From assembly GCF_042665545.1 (NCBI RefSeq), contig NZ_JBHTCM010000004.1:62001-126000 (forward strand): a stretch of DNA of 64,000 bases, read 5' to 3'. Below, piece by piece: positions 52,947 through 61,185 of this stretch (the first letter of the stretch is position 1; every line of letters begins with the position of its first letter). A model generated the notes under the pieces. The model saw nothing but the letters and a program-made list of their open reading frames with translations. It searched no databases and was not told where the DNA came from. The stretch comes from Rhodocista pekingensis (GTDB taxonomy: Bacteria; Pseudomonadota; Alphaproteobacteria; Azospirillales; Azospirillaceae). The position numbers and the translations under genes are program-made.

Positions 52947-54333
52947 ACCGGTCATCCGAGCGAGCGGTCTGTGCAAGCGGTATCCGCACTATGACCGGCC
53001 ATGGGATCGTCTGCGCGAACTGTTCGGCGGCCGCGGGCCGTCCAGCCATTTCAGCGCATTGGATGATGTCTCCTTCGAAATCGGGCGGGGGGAGCAACTC
53101 GCCATCATCGGTCGGAATGGAGCCGGGAAATCCACGCTCCTGCAACTTCTGTGCGGGACCTTGACCCCGACAGCGGGTCTTCTGGAGGTTCGTGGACGGA
53201 TCGCGGCGCTGCTCGAACTGGGCGCAGGTTTCAACCCGGATTTCACAGGGCGTGAGAATGCCTTGTTGAATGCCCAGCTGCTCGGGCTGACGCGACAACA
53301 GGCGCTTGATCGCTTCGAAGAGATCGCCGCCTTTGCCGAGATCGGCGACTTCCTCGACCGGCCCGTGAAGACCTATTCGAGCGGCATGTTCGTCCGTCTG
53401 GCGTTTGCCGTCGCTGTGCATACGGACCCGGACATCCTGATTGTCGACGAGGCGCTTTCCGTAGGGGATGCGTTCTTCCAGGCGAAGTGCATGGCCAGGA
53501 TGCGCGACATGATCGAGTCCGGCCTGACCGTGATCTTCGTCAGCCATGACCTGAGCGCCGTAAAGTCGGTCTGTAGCCGTGGGCTTTATCTGGAGAGGGG
53601 GCGGATCCGCGCGGCGGGGCCGATTGATGACGTGGTCGAATGCTACGTCAATGACCTCTTCACGGAGCGGCAGGCGGGACTGGCGGGGCGCACCGGTCTG
53701 GTGCAGGGAGCACCGGCAAGTCCGTCTGACGTGGTGGATGCCTCCTCGGATTCGGCCGGGGGGCCACAGGCCTGCCCGCCTCCCGGGGTGCAGGCGGAAT
53801 TCGAGAGGCTTGCCGCGTACAATCGGGTCAGCAACGGCCGGGCGGATTTCATCTGCATCGGGCTGTTCGACGATGCTGACCGGCCCGTCGCCTTCGCCGG
53901 TTATGGCAGCCGGATCATCCTGCGCATGTGGCTGGTCGCCCGGGCGGAGATCCCTGAACTCCTGCTGGGCGCGCATGTGCGGAACACCACCGGCCTCGAC
54001 GTGCTCTACACCGACACGATCGTCGAAGGGATTCCGATCAAGAACCTGGTTCCCGGTCAGGAACTGGTGGTGGACTGGGAGTTTCCCGCCGACCTGGCGG
54101 AGGGACGCTACACCATCACGGCCGTGGCCTCGGAACCGGTCGATCTGGAAAACTCCGTGGTCGATTTCTGTGACTACGTTCCGATCGCGGCCCAGATCGA
54201 GGTGGGACGCCGTCCGGGATCCCCGCTTTATGGCTGTGCACGTCTTCCGGCGGTGATCAGGGTCACCGGCGCGGCACCGACGGACAGAGCGGAAGCGGAC
54301 GAGGAGCCGTTGACCCTAAGGTCAACGGCCTGA
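52936..54333 (+). CDS. ABC polysaccharide exporter ATPase with C-terminal glycan-binding domain (Wzt-like)
   Basis: The 465-residue protein joins an ABC ATPase (1-245) to a Wzt-type C-terminal domain (about 285-440). The ATPase has the Walker A motif GRNGAGKST (59-67), the signature TYSSGMFVRLAFA and Walker B LIVDEALSVGD. The C-terminal domain (DFICIGLFDDADRPV, LGAHVRNTTGLDVLYTDT, TITAVASEPVDLENSVVDFC) recognises the modified end of the glycan in Wzt proteins. This predicts an exported polymer whose terminus carries a specific cap. Confidence 0.95.
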   Translation: MSSEPVIRASGLCKRYPHYDRPWDRLRELFGGRGPSSHFSALDDVSFEIGRGEQLAIIGRNGAGKSTLLQLLCGTLTPTAGLLEVRGRIAALLELGAGFNPDFTGRENALLNAQLLGLTRQQALDRFEEIAAFAEIGDFLDRPVKTYSSGMFVRLAFAVAVHTDPDILIVDEALSVGDAFFQAKCMARMRDMIESGLTVIFVSHDLSAVKSVCSRGLYLERGRIRAAGPIDDVVECYVNDLFTERQAGLAGRTGLVQGAPASPSDVVDASSDSAGGPQACPPPGVQAEFERLAAYNRVSNGRADFICIGLFDDADRPVAFAGYGSRIILRMWLVARAEIPELLLGAHVRNTTGLDVLYTDTIVEGIPIKNLVPGQELVVDWEFPADLAEGRYTITAVASEPVDLENSVVDFCDYVPIAAQIEVGRRPGSPLYGCARLPAVIRVTGAAPTDRAEADEEPLTLRSTA

Positions 54334-54410
54334 TCTGTATCCCGACCCCTGGCGCGGCGGGGGTCCCATCCGGCAAAGTCGCGCATCTCCGCGATCCAGG
54401 CAGAGTCGTC

Positions 54411-55550
54411 ATGGCGAGAACTCCGCAGCCGTTTTCGGACCCGATCTATGTCACCCGGCCCATGCTGCCTCCTCTGGCAGACTACAATTCCCTGCTGGAG
54501 ACGGTATGGGATTCGGGTTGGCTCACCAACGGAGGCCGGCAACATCAGGAACTGGAGCGGGCGCTGTCCGCCTATCTCCGGGCTCCCCATCTGAGCCTGT
54601 TCAATAACGGCACGATCGCGCTGATCGTCGCCTGCCAGGCCCTGGGCGTCTCGGGTGAAGTGATCACCACGCCCTTCACCTTCCCGGCGACCCCCCATGT
54701 CCTGTCCTGGAACAACGTGACGCCGGTCTTCTGCGACGTCGATCCGGAAACCCTCTGCATCGATGCATCGCGGATCGAGCGTCTGGTCACGGGGCGGACC
54801 AGTGCCATCCTGGCGGTGCATGTCTATGGGATTCCGTGCGCGGTCGAGGCCATCCAGCAGGTCGCGGACACCTATGGCCTCAAGGTGATCTACGACGGTG
54901 CGCATGCCTTCGGAAGCGAGATCGACGGGCAGCCGATCACGGATTTCGGCGACATCACGATGCTCTCGTTCCACGCCACGAAGCTGTTCCATACCGCGGA
55001 GGGGGGGGCTCTCGCGGTCAGGGACGAGAAACTGAAGAAAAGAATAGATCTTCTGAAAAATTTTGGAATCAAAAATGAAGAAGAAGTCATTCTCCCTGGT
55101 ATAAACGGAAAGATGAATGAGCTTCAGGCCGCCTTGGGATTGCTGACGCTGAAGATGGTGGAGGAAGAGAGAAGGGAGCGATCCCGCATCGCTGCCGTCT
55201 ATCGTGAGAGATTGTCGCGGCTTTCCGGTGTGCGTTGCGTCGCCGTTCCGGAGAACGTCCGCGACAGCCATCAGTATTTCGTGATCCGGGTTGATGCGGC
55301 GGTGGCAAGATTGACGCGCGACGAACTTTATGAGCGTATGCGTGATTTCAATGTCTTTCCGCGCAAATACTTCTACCCGCTCTGCTCAGAATATAACTGT
55401 TACCGGTCCCTGCCGAGTGCCGCGCCGGAGAACCTGCCCCAGGCGCATCGCGCCGCTCGGGAGGTTCTGTCCCTCCCTCTCTTCAGCGCTCTCGGGACGG
55501 ACGGTGCCGCACGGATCTGTGACATCCTCGATCATCTTCTCGCCGGCTGA
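54411..55550 (+). CDS. DegT/DnrJ/EryC1 sugar aminotransferase (VioA-like)
   Basis: The 379-residue PLP enzyme belongs to the sugar aminotransferase family. The Schiff-base lysine is K191 in SFHATKLFHTAEGGAL, a pattern seen in 4-amino-6-deoxyhexose synthases such as VioA. Other motifs are SLFNNGTIALIVA, TTPFTFPATPHVLSWN and KYFYPLCSEY. With RmlA and RmlB it would give dTDP-4-amino-4,6-dideoxyglucose, for example for a glycan repeat or cap. The sequence around 55030-55140 is very AT-rich for this genome, and synonymous codon use shifts there. That suggests foreign origin. Confidence 0.88.
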   Translation: MARTPQPFSDPIYVTRPMLPPLADYNSLLETVWDSGWLTNGGRQHQELERALSAYLRAPHLSLFNNGTIALIVACQALGVSGEVITTPFTFPATPHVLSWNNVTPVFCDVDPETLCIDASRIERLVTGRTSAILAVHVYGIPCAVEAIQQVADTYGLKVIYDGAHAFGSEIDGQPITDFGDITMLSFHATKLFHTAEGGALAVRDEKLKKRIDLLKNFGIKNEEEVILPGINGKMNELQAALGLLTLKMVEEERRERSRIAAVYRERLSRLSGVRCVAVPENVRDSHQYFVIRVDAAVARLTRDELYERMRDFNVFPRKYFYPLCSEYNCYRSLPSAAPENLPQAHRAAREVLSLPLFSALGTDGAARICDILDHLLAG

Positions 55551-55553
55551 ATC

Positions 55554-56549
55554 ATGGATACCCCGAAAGTCAGCGTCGTCATCGCCGCCTACAATCATGC
55601 CGACTTCGTCGTGGAGGCCATCGACAGCGTCCTGGGACAGGCTGCGTTTCCTCTGGAGGTCGTGGTCACCGATGACGGGTCCGCGGACGGCACCGCCGAG
55701 AGGTTGAGGGCTGTCGCCAGGGCGGAGCCGCGACTCCGGCTGAACCTCTTCGAAAGCAACCGCGGCGCCTGCATCGCCATGAACGATGCCATCTCCCGGG
55801 CGCGCGGAGACTATGTGGCCGTTCTGAACTCGGATGACCGCAGCCTTCCGCGGCGGCTGGAGAATCAGGCAGACTTTCTCGATGCGAATCCGGGCACGGC
55901 CGCCGTCTTCGGATTGCCCCGGTTCATCACGGAGACAGGGGCGACCTTCACCGATTCAAGCCACAAGGACTTTTCGGTCTTCCGGCAGGCGAACAGGCCC
56001 CGGAGCGGCTGGCTCCGGCATTTCTTCTTCTGGGGAAACTGCCTTTGCCATCCGACGGCGATGGTGCGCCGGTCCGTCTACGCCGAGGTGGGGGGGTACG
56101 ACCCGCGTCTCGCGCAACTGCCGGATCTGGACATGTGGGTGCGTATCTGTGCGCACCACGAGATCCATGTCATGGAGCAGGAGATGGTCGAATTCCGCAT
56201 CCTCTCCGGGCAGCGCAACGCCAGCGCTGCGCGGCCCGACGTGCTGGCCCGCGACGCCTGGGAGAGGGGCCGGATTCTGGAGCGCTTTCTCGATCTCGAC
56301 GAGGCGGTGTTCCGGGAGGCCTTCCGCGAGGACCTGCGTGACCTCGGGGTGCCGTCGGATGCGGCCCGTCCGGTCGCTCTGGCGCGGCTGGCGCTCAAGG
56401 GCTGCCTGCCGGCGCACCGGTCCTTCGCCCTGGATCAGCTCTACAGGGCGTTGGGACCGACCGGCACGGCCGGCCCGGGAGGCCCGACCTGCGCAGAGTT
56501 CCACCGGCTGGTGGGTGGTCAGGACCTGCCCCTGGATGGCGGGCGCTGA
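55554..56549 (+). CDS. Family 2 glycosyltransferase
   Basis: The 331-residue protein has a GT-A fold of family GT2: VSVVIAAYNHADFVVEAIDS at the N terminus, VVTDDGSADGTAERL, ACIAMNDAISRARGDYVAVLNSDD (DxD-like SDD), and FWGNCLCHPTAMVRR with RLAQLPDLDMWVRI near the acceptor site. It has no membrane helix and probably acts at the inner face of the inner membrane on the lipid-linked glycan. It starts four bases after the aminotransferase stop. Confidence 0.92.
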   Translation: MDTPKVSVVIAAYNHADFVVEAIDSVLGQAAFPLEVVVTDDGSADGTAERLRAVARAEPRLRLNLFESNRGACIAMNDAISRARGDYVAVLNSDDRSLPRRLENQADFLDANPGTAAVFGLPRFITETGATFTDSSHKDFSVFRQANRPRSGWLRHFFFWGNCLCHPTAMVRRSVYAEVGGYDPRLAQLPDLDMWVRICAHHEIHVMEQEMVEFRILSGQRNASAARPDVLARDAWERGRILERFLDLDEAVFREAFREDLRDLGVPSDAARPVALARLALKGCLPAHRSFALDQLYRALGPTGTAGPGGPTCAEFHRLVGGQDLPLDGGR

Positions 56550-56550
56550 G

Positions 56551-57819
56551 ATGTCCAACCCTGCGGTCAGCGTCGTCATCCCGGCCTACAACCACGCCCC
56601 CTATGTCGGTGCGGCGATCGAGAGCGTTCTCTGCCAGAGCCTGGAGGCGGTCGAGCTCATCGTCATCGATGACGGGTCGCGGGATGCGACCGCGGAGCGG
56701 GTCGAAGCCTACCTGGGCGACCCGCGGGTCCGGCTGGAGCGGCAGGCGAATGCGGGATCGCATGCGGCGATCAACCGGGGTGTCGCCCTGGCCCGGGCGC
56801 CCTGGGTTGCCATTCTCAATTCGGACGACCTCTTCCATCCGGACCGTCTGGCGCGGATGCTCGCCTCCTGCCGGTCCAACAGGTGGGACTTCGCCGTCAG
56901 CGGCTTCGATCTGATCGATGGCGAGGGGGCACCCATCGACGCGCCCGACCACTGGTTGAGACGTCGCACGGATCCGGTGCTGAACTACGCCCGGAGCCAC
57001 GGAGTCTGGCCGGGCATCCTTTTTGGCAACTTCACGGTTTCCACCTCCAATTTCTTCTTCAGCCGCGACCTCTGGCGCCGGATCGGACCGTTCGCCCATT
57101 ACCGCTACGTGCTGGACTGGGACTGGGCCTTGCGGGCCATCGCCGCCGCCCCGGCGCGGGCCGGCTGGTTGCCGGACGAGGCGCTGTTCAGCTACCGCCT
57201 GCACGGCGCCAACACGATCTCCGGGGCGGGCCTGCGCAGCAGCTTCGAGATCGAGCTGCTGCTGCGGCGGGCGCTGCTCCGGCGGTTGCCGGAGTGGGCC
57301 CCCGGCATCGCCCGCATGCGGGAGTTCGGGCGCGATGCCCGCCGCACCGCCGCCGCCCAGGCGGTCGGCCGGACCGTCGCGGCGCACGAGGCCGAACTGG
57401 CCGAGGTTCACGCCGGATACCGGGCCGAGCTGGACCGTGTCCACGCGGCTCACCGGGCCGACCTGGATCGGCTGCATGCCGGTTACCGGACCCGGATCGA
57501 CGCCCTGGACGCCGAGCTGGTCCAGGTGCACCACGGTTACCGGACGGAGATCGACCGTCTGGGCGCCGAGCGGGCGCAGGAACGGGAGTGGTTCGCCCGT
57601 GTCCTGGAAACGGAACGCGCCGCGGCTGCGCTGGAGGCCGACGGGCTCCGGCAGGCGCTCCAGGCCGAACGGGAGAATGCCGAGGCCACCCGCGCCTACT
57701 ATGAGGCCCGTCTGGCTGCGATCTATTCATCGACCTCCTGGGCGTTCAGCCGACCCGTGCGTGCCGTGGGGCGGCTGCTCCACGCCCTCCGCGACGTTGG
57801 CGGCGGTAGGGCTCGGTGA
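56551..57819 (+). CDS. Family 2 glycosyltransferase with C-terminal 11-residue repeat coil
   Basis: The 422-residue protein has a GT2 domain (1-240): VSVVIPAYNHAPYVG, LIVIDDGSRDATAERV, VAILNSDDLFHPDRL and the acceptor segment VLDWDWALRAIA. After it comes a helical repeat region (about 283-390) with an 11-residue period, HAGYRAELDRV / HAAHRADLDRL / HAGYRTRIDAL. The C terminus carries the motif SSTSWAFSRPVRAVGRLL. Its ATG is one base after the stop of the previous gene, and its stop overlaps the next GTG, so all three glycosyltransferase genes are coupled. Confidence 0.88.
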   Translation: MSNPAVSVVIPAYNHAPYVGAAIESVLCQSLEAVELIVIDDGSRDATAERVEAYLGDPRVRLERQANAGSHAAINRGVALARAPWVAILNSDDLFHPDRLARMLASCRSNRWDFAVSGFDLIDGEGAPIDAPDHWLRRRTDPVLNYARSHGVWPGILFGNFTVSTSNFFFSRDLWRRIGPFAHYRYVLDWDWALRAIAAAPARAGWLPDEALFSYRLHGANTISGAGLRSSFEIELLLRRALLRRLPEWAPGIARMREFGRDARRTAAAQAVGRTVAAHEAELAEVHAGYRAELDRVHAAHRADLDRLHAGYRTRIDALDAELVQVHHGYRTEIDRLGAERAQEREWFARVLETERAAAALEADGLRQALQAERENAEATRAYYEARLAAIYSSTSWAFSRPVRAVGRLLHALRDVGGGRAR

Positions 57820-60359
57820 TAGATATGCCGCCGTTCCAGGACCCGGTCGGTCAATCCGGCGCGACCGCTCTTCTCCGCAACGAAACGCTGTCCCTGATGA
57901 ACGTTCCCGCCGAACCGCTGTCCACCAGTTCCGCTCCGACCCCTCCCGTGCGGGGCGATGCCCCCCGGGGCGACCTGCTGGTCCGTCTCGATGCCTGTCT
58001 ACGGCTGCTTGAGGCGCCCCGGACGCCTGCCGACCAGGGAAGCGGGCGGATCGACGCCGCCGCCCTCCGGCGGGAGCTGGAGGCGGCCGGGCTTGCCGCG
58101 GCGCGGCTGGAGCAGCAGTTGCTGGCATCGGACCAGGAGCTTGGCCGAGTCACGGCGGAGCTGACCGTTTCCCGTCAGGAGCTGGCGGACCGCGAGCTCA
58201 GGTTGCGCGAGATCTTCGCCTCCCGGTCCTGGCGTCTGACCGCGCCGGTCCGGGTGATCGGCCGGCTGCTGCGCCGGCTCCGGATGCTGCTGGGGCGGGT
58301 GGGGGGCGAGGCGACGTCCGCCCTGCCCGCCGCGGCGCCGGCCGAGCCGCCGGCCCTGTCCGCGCCCCGTCCCGGGCGGCCGCCGCCGCCGGCCGCGCAA
58401 CGGCTGCGGATCGCCACCCTGGCCGCCGCCGCGCCGGAGGTGTCGGTCATCATCCCGGTGTTCAACCAGATCCCCTACACCCTGGCCTGCCTGGACAGCA
58501 TCGCCCGCGCACTGCCGCGGGTGCCGTTCGAGGTCATCGTCGTGGACGACGCCTCCAGCGACGCGACCGCGTCCGAACTCGCCGGGCGTGACGATATCCG
58601 CTACCTGCGCAACCCGGAGAATCTGGGGTTCATCGGCGCCTGCAACCGCGGCGCGGCGGAGGCCCGGGGGCGGCTGCTGATGTTCCTCAACAACGACACG
58701 ACCGTCGAGCCGGGCTGGCTCGACCGGCTGGTGGAGACGCTGGAGCAGCATCCGGAGGCGGGTCTGGTCGGGTCGAAGCTGATCTATCCCGACGGCCGGC
58801 TTCAGGAGGCGGGCGGGATCGTCTTCGCCGACGCCTCGGGGTGGAACTGGGGGCGGCTGGGCAGCCCTGACGATCCCGCCGTGAACTATCTGCGCGACGT
58901 GGACTACTGCTCCGGCGCGGCCATCCTGGTGCGGGCGGATCTGTTCCGCCGGCTGGGCGGCTTCGACACCCGCTACGCGCCGGCCTATTACGAGGATACC
59001 GATCTGGCGTTCGGCATCCGGTCGCTGGGTTTCCGCGTGCTCTATCAGCCCCTGTCGCGGGTGGTGCATTACGAGGGCGTGACCTCGGGCACCGATCTGG
59101 GGGCCGGCATCAAGCGTCACCAGACCCTGAACCGGCCCCGTTTCCTGGAGAAGTGGCAGGCCGATCTGGCGCGGCACGGCAGCCCGGCGGACCTGCCGGC
59201 GGCGGCCGACCGGCGGCCGGCCTTCCGCATGCTGGTGGTGGACGCCACGACCCCGACGCCCGACCAGGATTCCGGCTCGGTGGACATGGTCAACCTGCTG
59301 CGCATCGTGTCGGATCTCGGCGGCCGGGTGACCTTCGTCCCGGAGGACAACTTCGCCCATGCCGGGCGCTATACCGAGGAGCTTCAGGGCGCCGGGGTGG
59401 AGTGCATCCATGCGCCGTTCTTCCGCACCATGCACGATTTCCTGCGGGCGCGGGGGGCGGAGTTCGATGTCGTGCTGATGGCGCGCGGGCCGCATGCGGC
59501 GCGGCACATCGACGAGGTGCGGCGCCACTGCCCGCAGGCGCCGGTGATCTTCGACACGGTGGACCTGCACTTCCTGCGCGTCGACCGGCGGGCGGAGCTG
59601 ACCGGCGATCCGGCCCTGCGGGCGGAGGCGGCCCGGCTGCGGACGCTGGAGCTGGACATGATCCGCCGCAGCGACGCCACCCTGGTCCGCAGCATCGAGG
59701 AGAAGCGCCTGCTGGACGCGCAGGGCGTGGGGGAGCGCGTGTCCATCCTGCCGCTGATCCGCGAGGTTCCCGACCGCATGCCGCCGCGTGAGGGGCGCGC
59801 GGGCGTCATCTTCGTCGGCGGTTTCCGGCACGATCCCAATGTCGATGCGGTGTGCTGGTTCGTGGCCGAGGTCTGGCCGCGGGTCCGGCGTGCGCTGCCC
59901 GATGCCGTCTTCCGCATCGTCGGCAGCAACGTGCCGCCCGAGGTCGCGGCGCTGGCCGGCAACGGGGTGGAGGTGGTCGGTTTCGTGCCGGACATCGCGC
60001 CGCTGATGGAGCGGGCGCTCGTCTCCGTCGCCCCGCTGCGCTACGGCGCGGGCCTGAAGGGCAAGCTCGCCACCAGCTTCATGCACGGCCTGCCGGCGGT
60101 GGCCACGCCGGTGGCGGTGGAGGGCATGGTCCTGGACCCGGACGAGGCCGTGCTGGTCGCCGACGATCCGGCCGGCTTCGCCGATGCGGTGATCCGCCTG
60201 CACCGCGACGACGCGCTGTGGCGGCGGCTGGCGGAGGAGGGGGCGGCCTTCTGCCGGCGCGAGTTCGGCCTTCCGGTGAATGGCCGGCGCATCGCGCGCC
60301 TGCTTGCCGACCTCGGCGTTCCGGTGGCCGCTCCCCCGGACCGGGCCGCGGCGGAATAG
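57816..60359 (+). CDS. Large two-domain glycosyltransferase (GT2 plus GT4)
   Basis: The 847-residue protein has a helical N terminus (about 70-130) and the SxSW motif FASRSWRLTAPVRVIGRLLR (about 133-152). A GT2 domain (about 205-440, VSVIIPVFNQIPY, VVDDASSDATASEL, LMFLNNDTTVEPGW, FDTRYAPAYYEDTDLAFGIR) and a C-terminal GT4-like domain (about 480-835, VIFVGGFRHDPNVDAVCWF, PLRYGAGLKGKLATSFMHGLP) follow. Each domain should add one sugar, so one protein may make two successive linkages. The GTG start lies in the stop of the previous gene. The SxSW motif is also present there, indicating a shared tail motif. Confidence 0.9.
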   Translation: MIDMPPFQDPVGQSGATALLRNETLSLMNVPAEPLSTSSAPTPPVRGDAPRGDLLVRLDACLRLLEAPRTPADQGSGRIDAAALRRELEAAGLAAARLEQQLLASDQELGRVTAELTVSRQELADRELRLREIFASRSWRLTAPVRVIGRLLRRLRMLLGRVGGEATSALPAAAPAEPPALSAPRPGRPPPPAAQRLRIATLAAAAPEVSVIIPVFNQIPYTLACLDSIARALPRVPFEVIVVDDASSDATASELAGRDDIRYLRNPENLGFIGACNRGAAEARGRLLMFLNNDTTVEPGWLDRLVETLEQHPEAGLVGSKLIYPDGRLQEAGGIVFADASGWNWGRLGSPDDPAVNYLRDVDYCSGAAILVRADLFRRLGGFDTRYAPAYYEDTDLAFGIRSLGFRVLYQPLSRVVHYEGVTSGTDLGAGIKRHQTLNRPRFLEKWQADLARHGSPADLPAAADRRPAFRMLVVDATTPTPDQDSGSVDMVNLLRIVSDLGGRVTFVPEDNFAHAGRYTEELQGAGVECIHAPFFRTMHDFLRARGAEFDVVLMARGPHAARHIDEVRRHCPQAPVIFDTVDLHFLRVDRRAELTGDPALRAEAARLRTLELDMIRRSDATLVRSIEEKRLLDAQGVGERVSILPLIREVPDRMPPREGRAGVIFVGGFRHDPNVDAVCWFVAEVWPRVRRALPDAVFRIVGSNVPPEVAALAGNGVEVVGFVPDIAPLMERALVSVAPLRYGAGLKGKLATSFMHGLPAVATPVAVEGMVLDPDEAVLVADDPAGFADAVIRLHRDDALWRRLAEEGAAFCRREFGLPVNGRRIARLLADLGVPVAAPPDRAAAE

Positions 60360-60420
60360 GCCGCCGCCCCTTCTTCCCCACCCGCTTCCCGTTCCTTCCC
60401 ACGGCCCGCGGCCCACGGCC

Positions 60421-60454
60421 CACGGCCCGGTCCCCCTCGGCGGACCGGGCCGTG
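60421..60454 (+). terminator. Strong hairpin after the glycosyltransferase operon
   Basis: CACGGCCCGGTCC (60421-60433) and GGACCGGGCCGTG (60442-60454) form a perfect 13-bp stem with an 8-base loop, 61 bases past the operon stop. The left arm is the end of a short CCCACGG tandem run. No T tract follows, so termination is likely but not certain. Confidence 0.65.
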
Positions 60455-60465
60455 GCGTTCAGGAG

Positions 60466-60498
60466 ACATTCCGGGGATATTCCCGGGACATTCTCCGT
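60466..60498 (+). repeat. Three tandem 11-bp repeats before the XRE gene
   Basis: ACATTCCGGGG (60466-60476), ATATTCCCGGG (60477-60487) and ACATTCTCCGT (60488-60498) are three consecutive related 11-mers. The period is close to one DNA helical turn, so the repeated ATTCC words face the same side. They lie about 95 bases before the start of the XRE regulator and could be its operator. Confidence 0.6.
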
Positions 60499-60593
60499 TC
60501 GGCTGAACGCATGCCCGCTAGATAAGCGAATTGCTGTTGCGTGGTTCACTGAACGGGGCTACAAAGGGGTGGTTTCCGGGCGGGGGCACCACC

Positions 60594-60896
60594 ATGGCGC
60601 AGGCAGACGTAAAACTCGGCAAATCAGAAACCGACCGCCTCCGGCGGGAGGGCGGGGCGGAGCTGAAGCGTCTGCGGGAGCAATGCGGCCTGACCCAGCG
60701 TGAGTTGGCGAACCGGGTCGGGTTCGACTATTACACCTTCATTGCGCAGATCGAGGGTGGGCGCGGTCGTCTGCCGCCCGACCGCTACCAGTCCTATGCC
60801 GACGCCCTGGGCGTGCCGCATCAGGATTTCGCCAGACTGATGCTCCGCTACTACGAGCCGGTGACCTACCGGCTGCTGTTCGGAGAAAATCCGTGA
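60594..60896 (+). CDS. XRE-type helix-turn-helix regulator
   Basis: The 100-residue protein has an XRE/Cro helix-turn-helix: ELKRLREQCGLTQRELANRVG (about 20-40), then YYTFIAQIEGGRGRLPPDRYQ and a C-terminal helix YADALGVPHQDFARLML. The N-terminal 18 residues are Lys-rich. It is likely a DNA-binding repressor. An open frame reaches back to 60531, but the ATG at 60594 is the better start. It is the gene right upstream of the S-layer gene and downstream of the tandem 11-mers, so it may regulate either. Confidence 0.85.
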   Translation: MAQADVKLGKSETDRLRREGGAELKRLREQCGLTQRELANRVGFDYYTFIAQIEGGRGRLPPDRYQSYADALGVPHQDFARLMLRYYEPVTYRLLFGENP

Positions 60897-61185
60897 CAAC
60901 TGCACGCTTCCATGGTCACTGGAAGTCGGGATTACTTCAAAATCCCAGGCTCCGATGCGCCGGCCTGCCGCCGTCCGCTCCGGGTGTTGGTGAAAAGCGC
61001 CTTCTGTAACAATGGGTTAAACATTGGCGTGGTAGCGAAGCAGACGACTGGTCCCGGGACCGATCCCGGAACCGCTTCCCCGAATCGGGAGGCGGCTCCG
61101 GCATCCGTCGCGGTACGCGGGCGCACCAGTCCCGCCTGGTCGGATGGTTTGAATGGCTGATCAGCAACCCTTGAGGGGGAAAGAC
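60897..61185. promoter_or_regulatory. Leader region upstream of the S-layer gene
   Basis: This 289-bp region should hold the S-layer promoter and a leader. Two perfect 6-bp inverted repeats sit at its start: CTTCCA/TGGAAG (60907-60925) and GGGATT/AATCCC (60928-60946). An AT-rich patch follows (about 60985-61030, with TTCTGTAACAATGGGTTAAACATT). Farther down GGTCCCGGGACC is palindromic, and a GC hairpin with loop AAT is centred near 61083. The ribosome site GAGGGGGAAAG lies just before the ATG at 61186. Confidence 0.5.
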
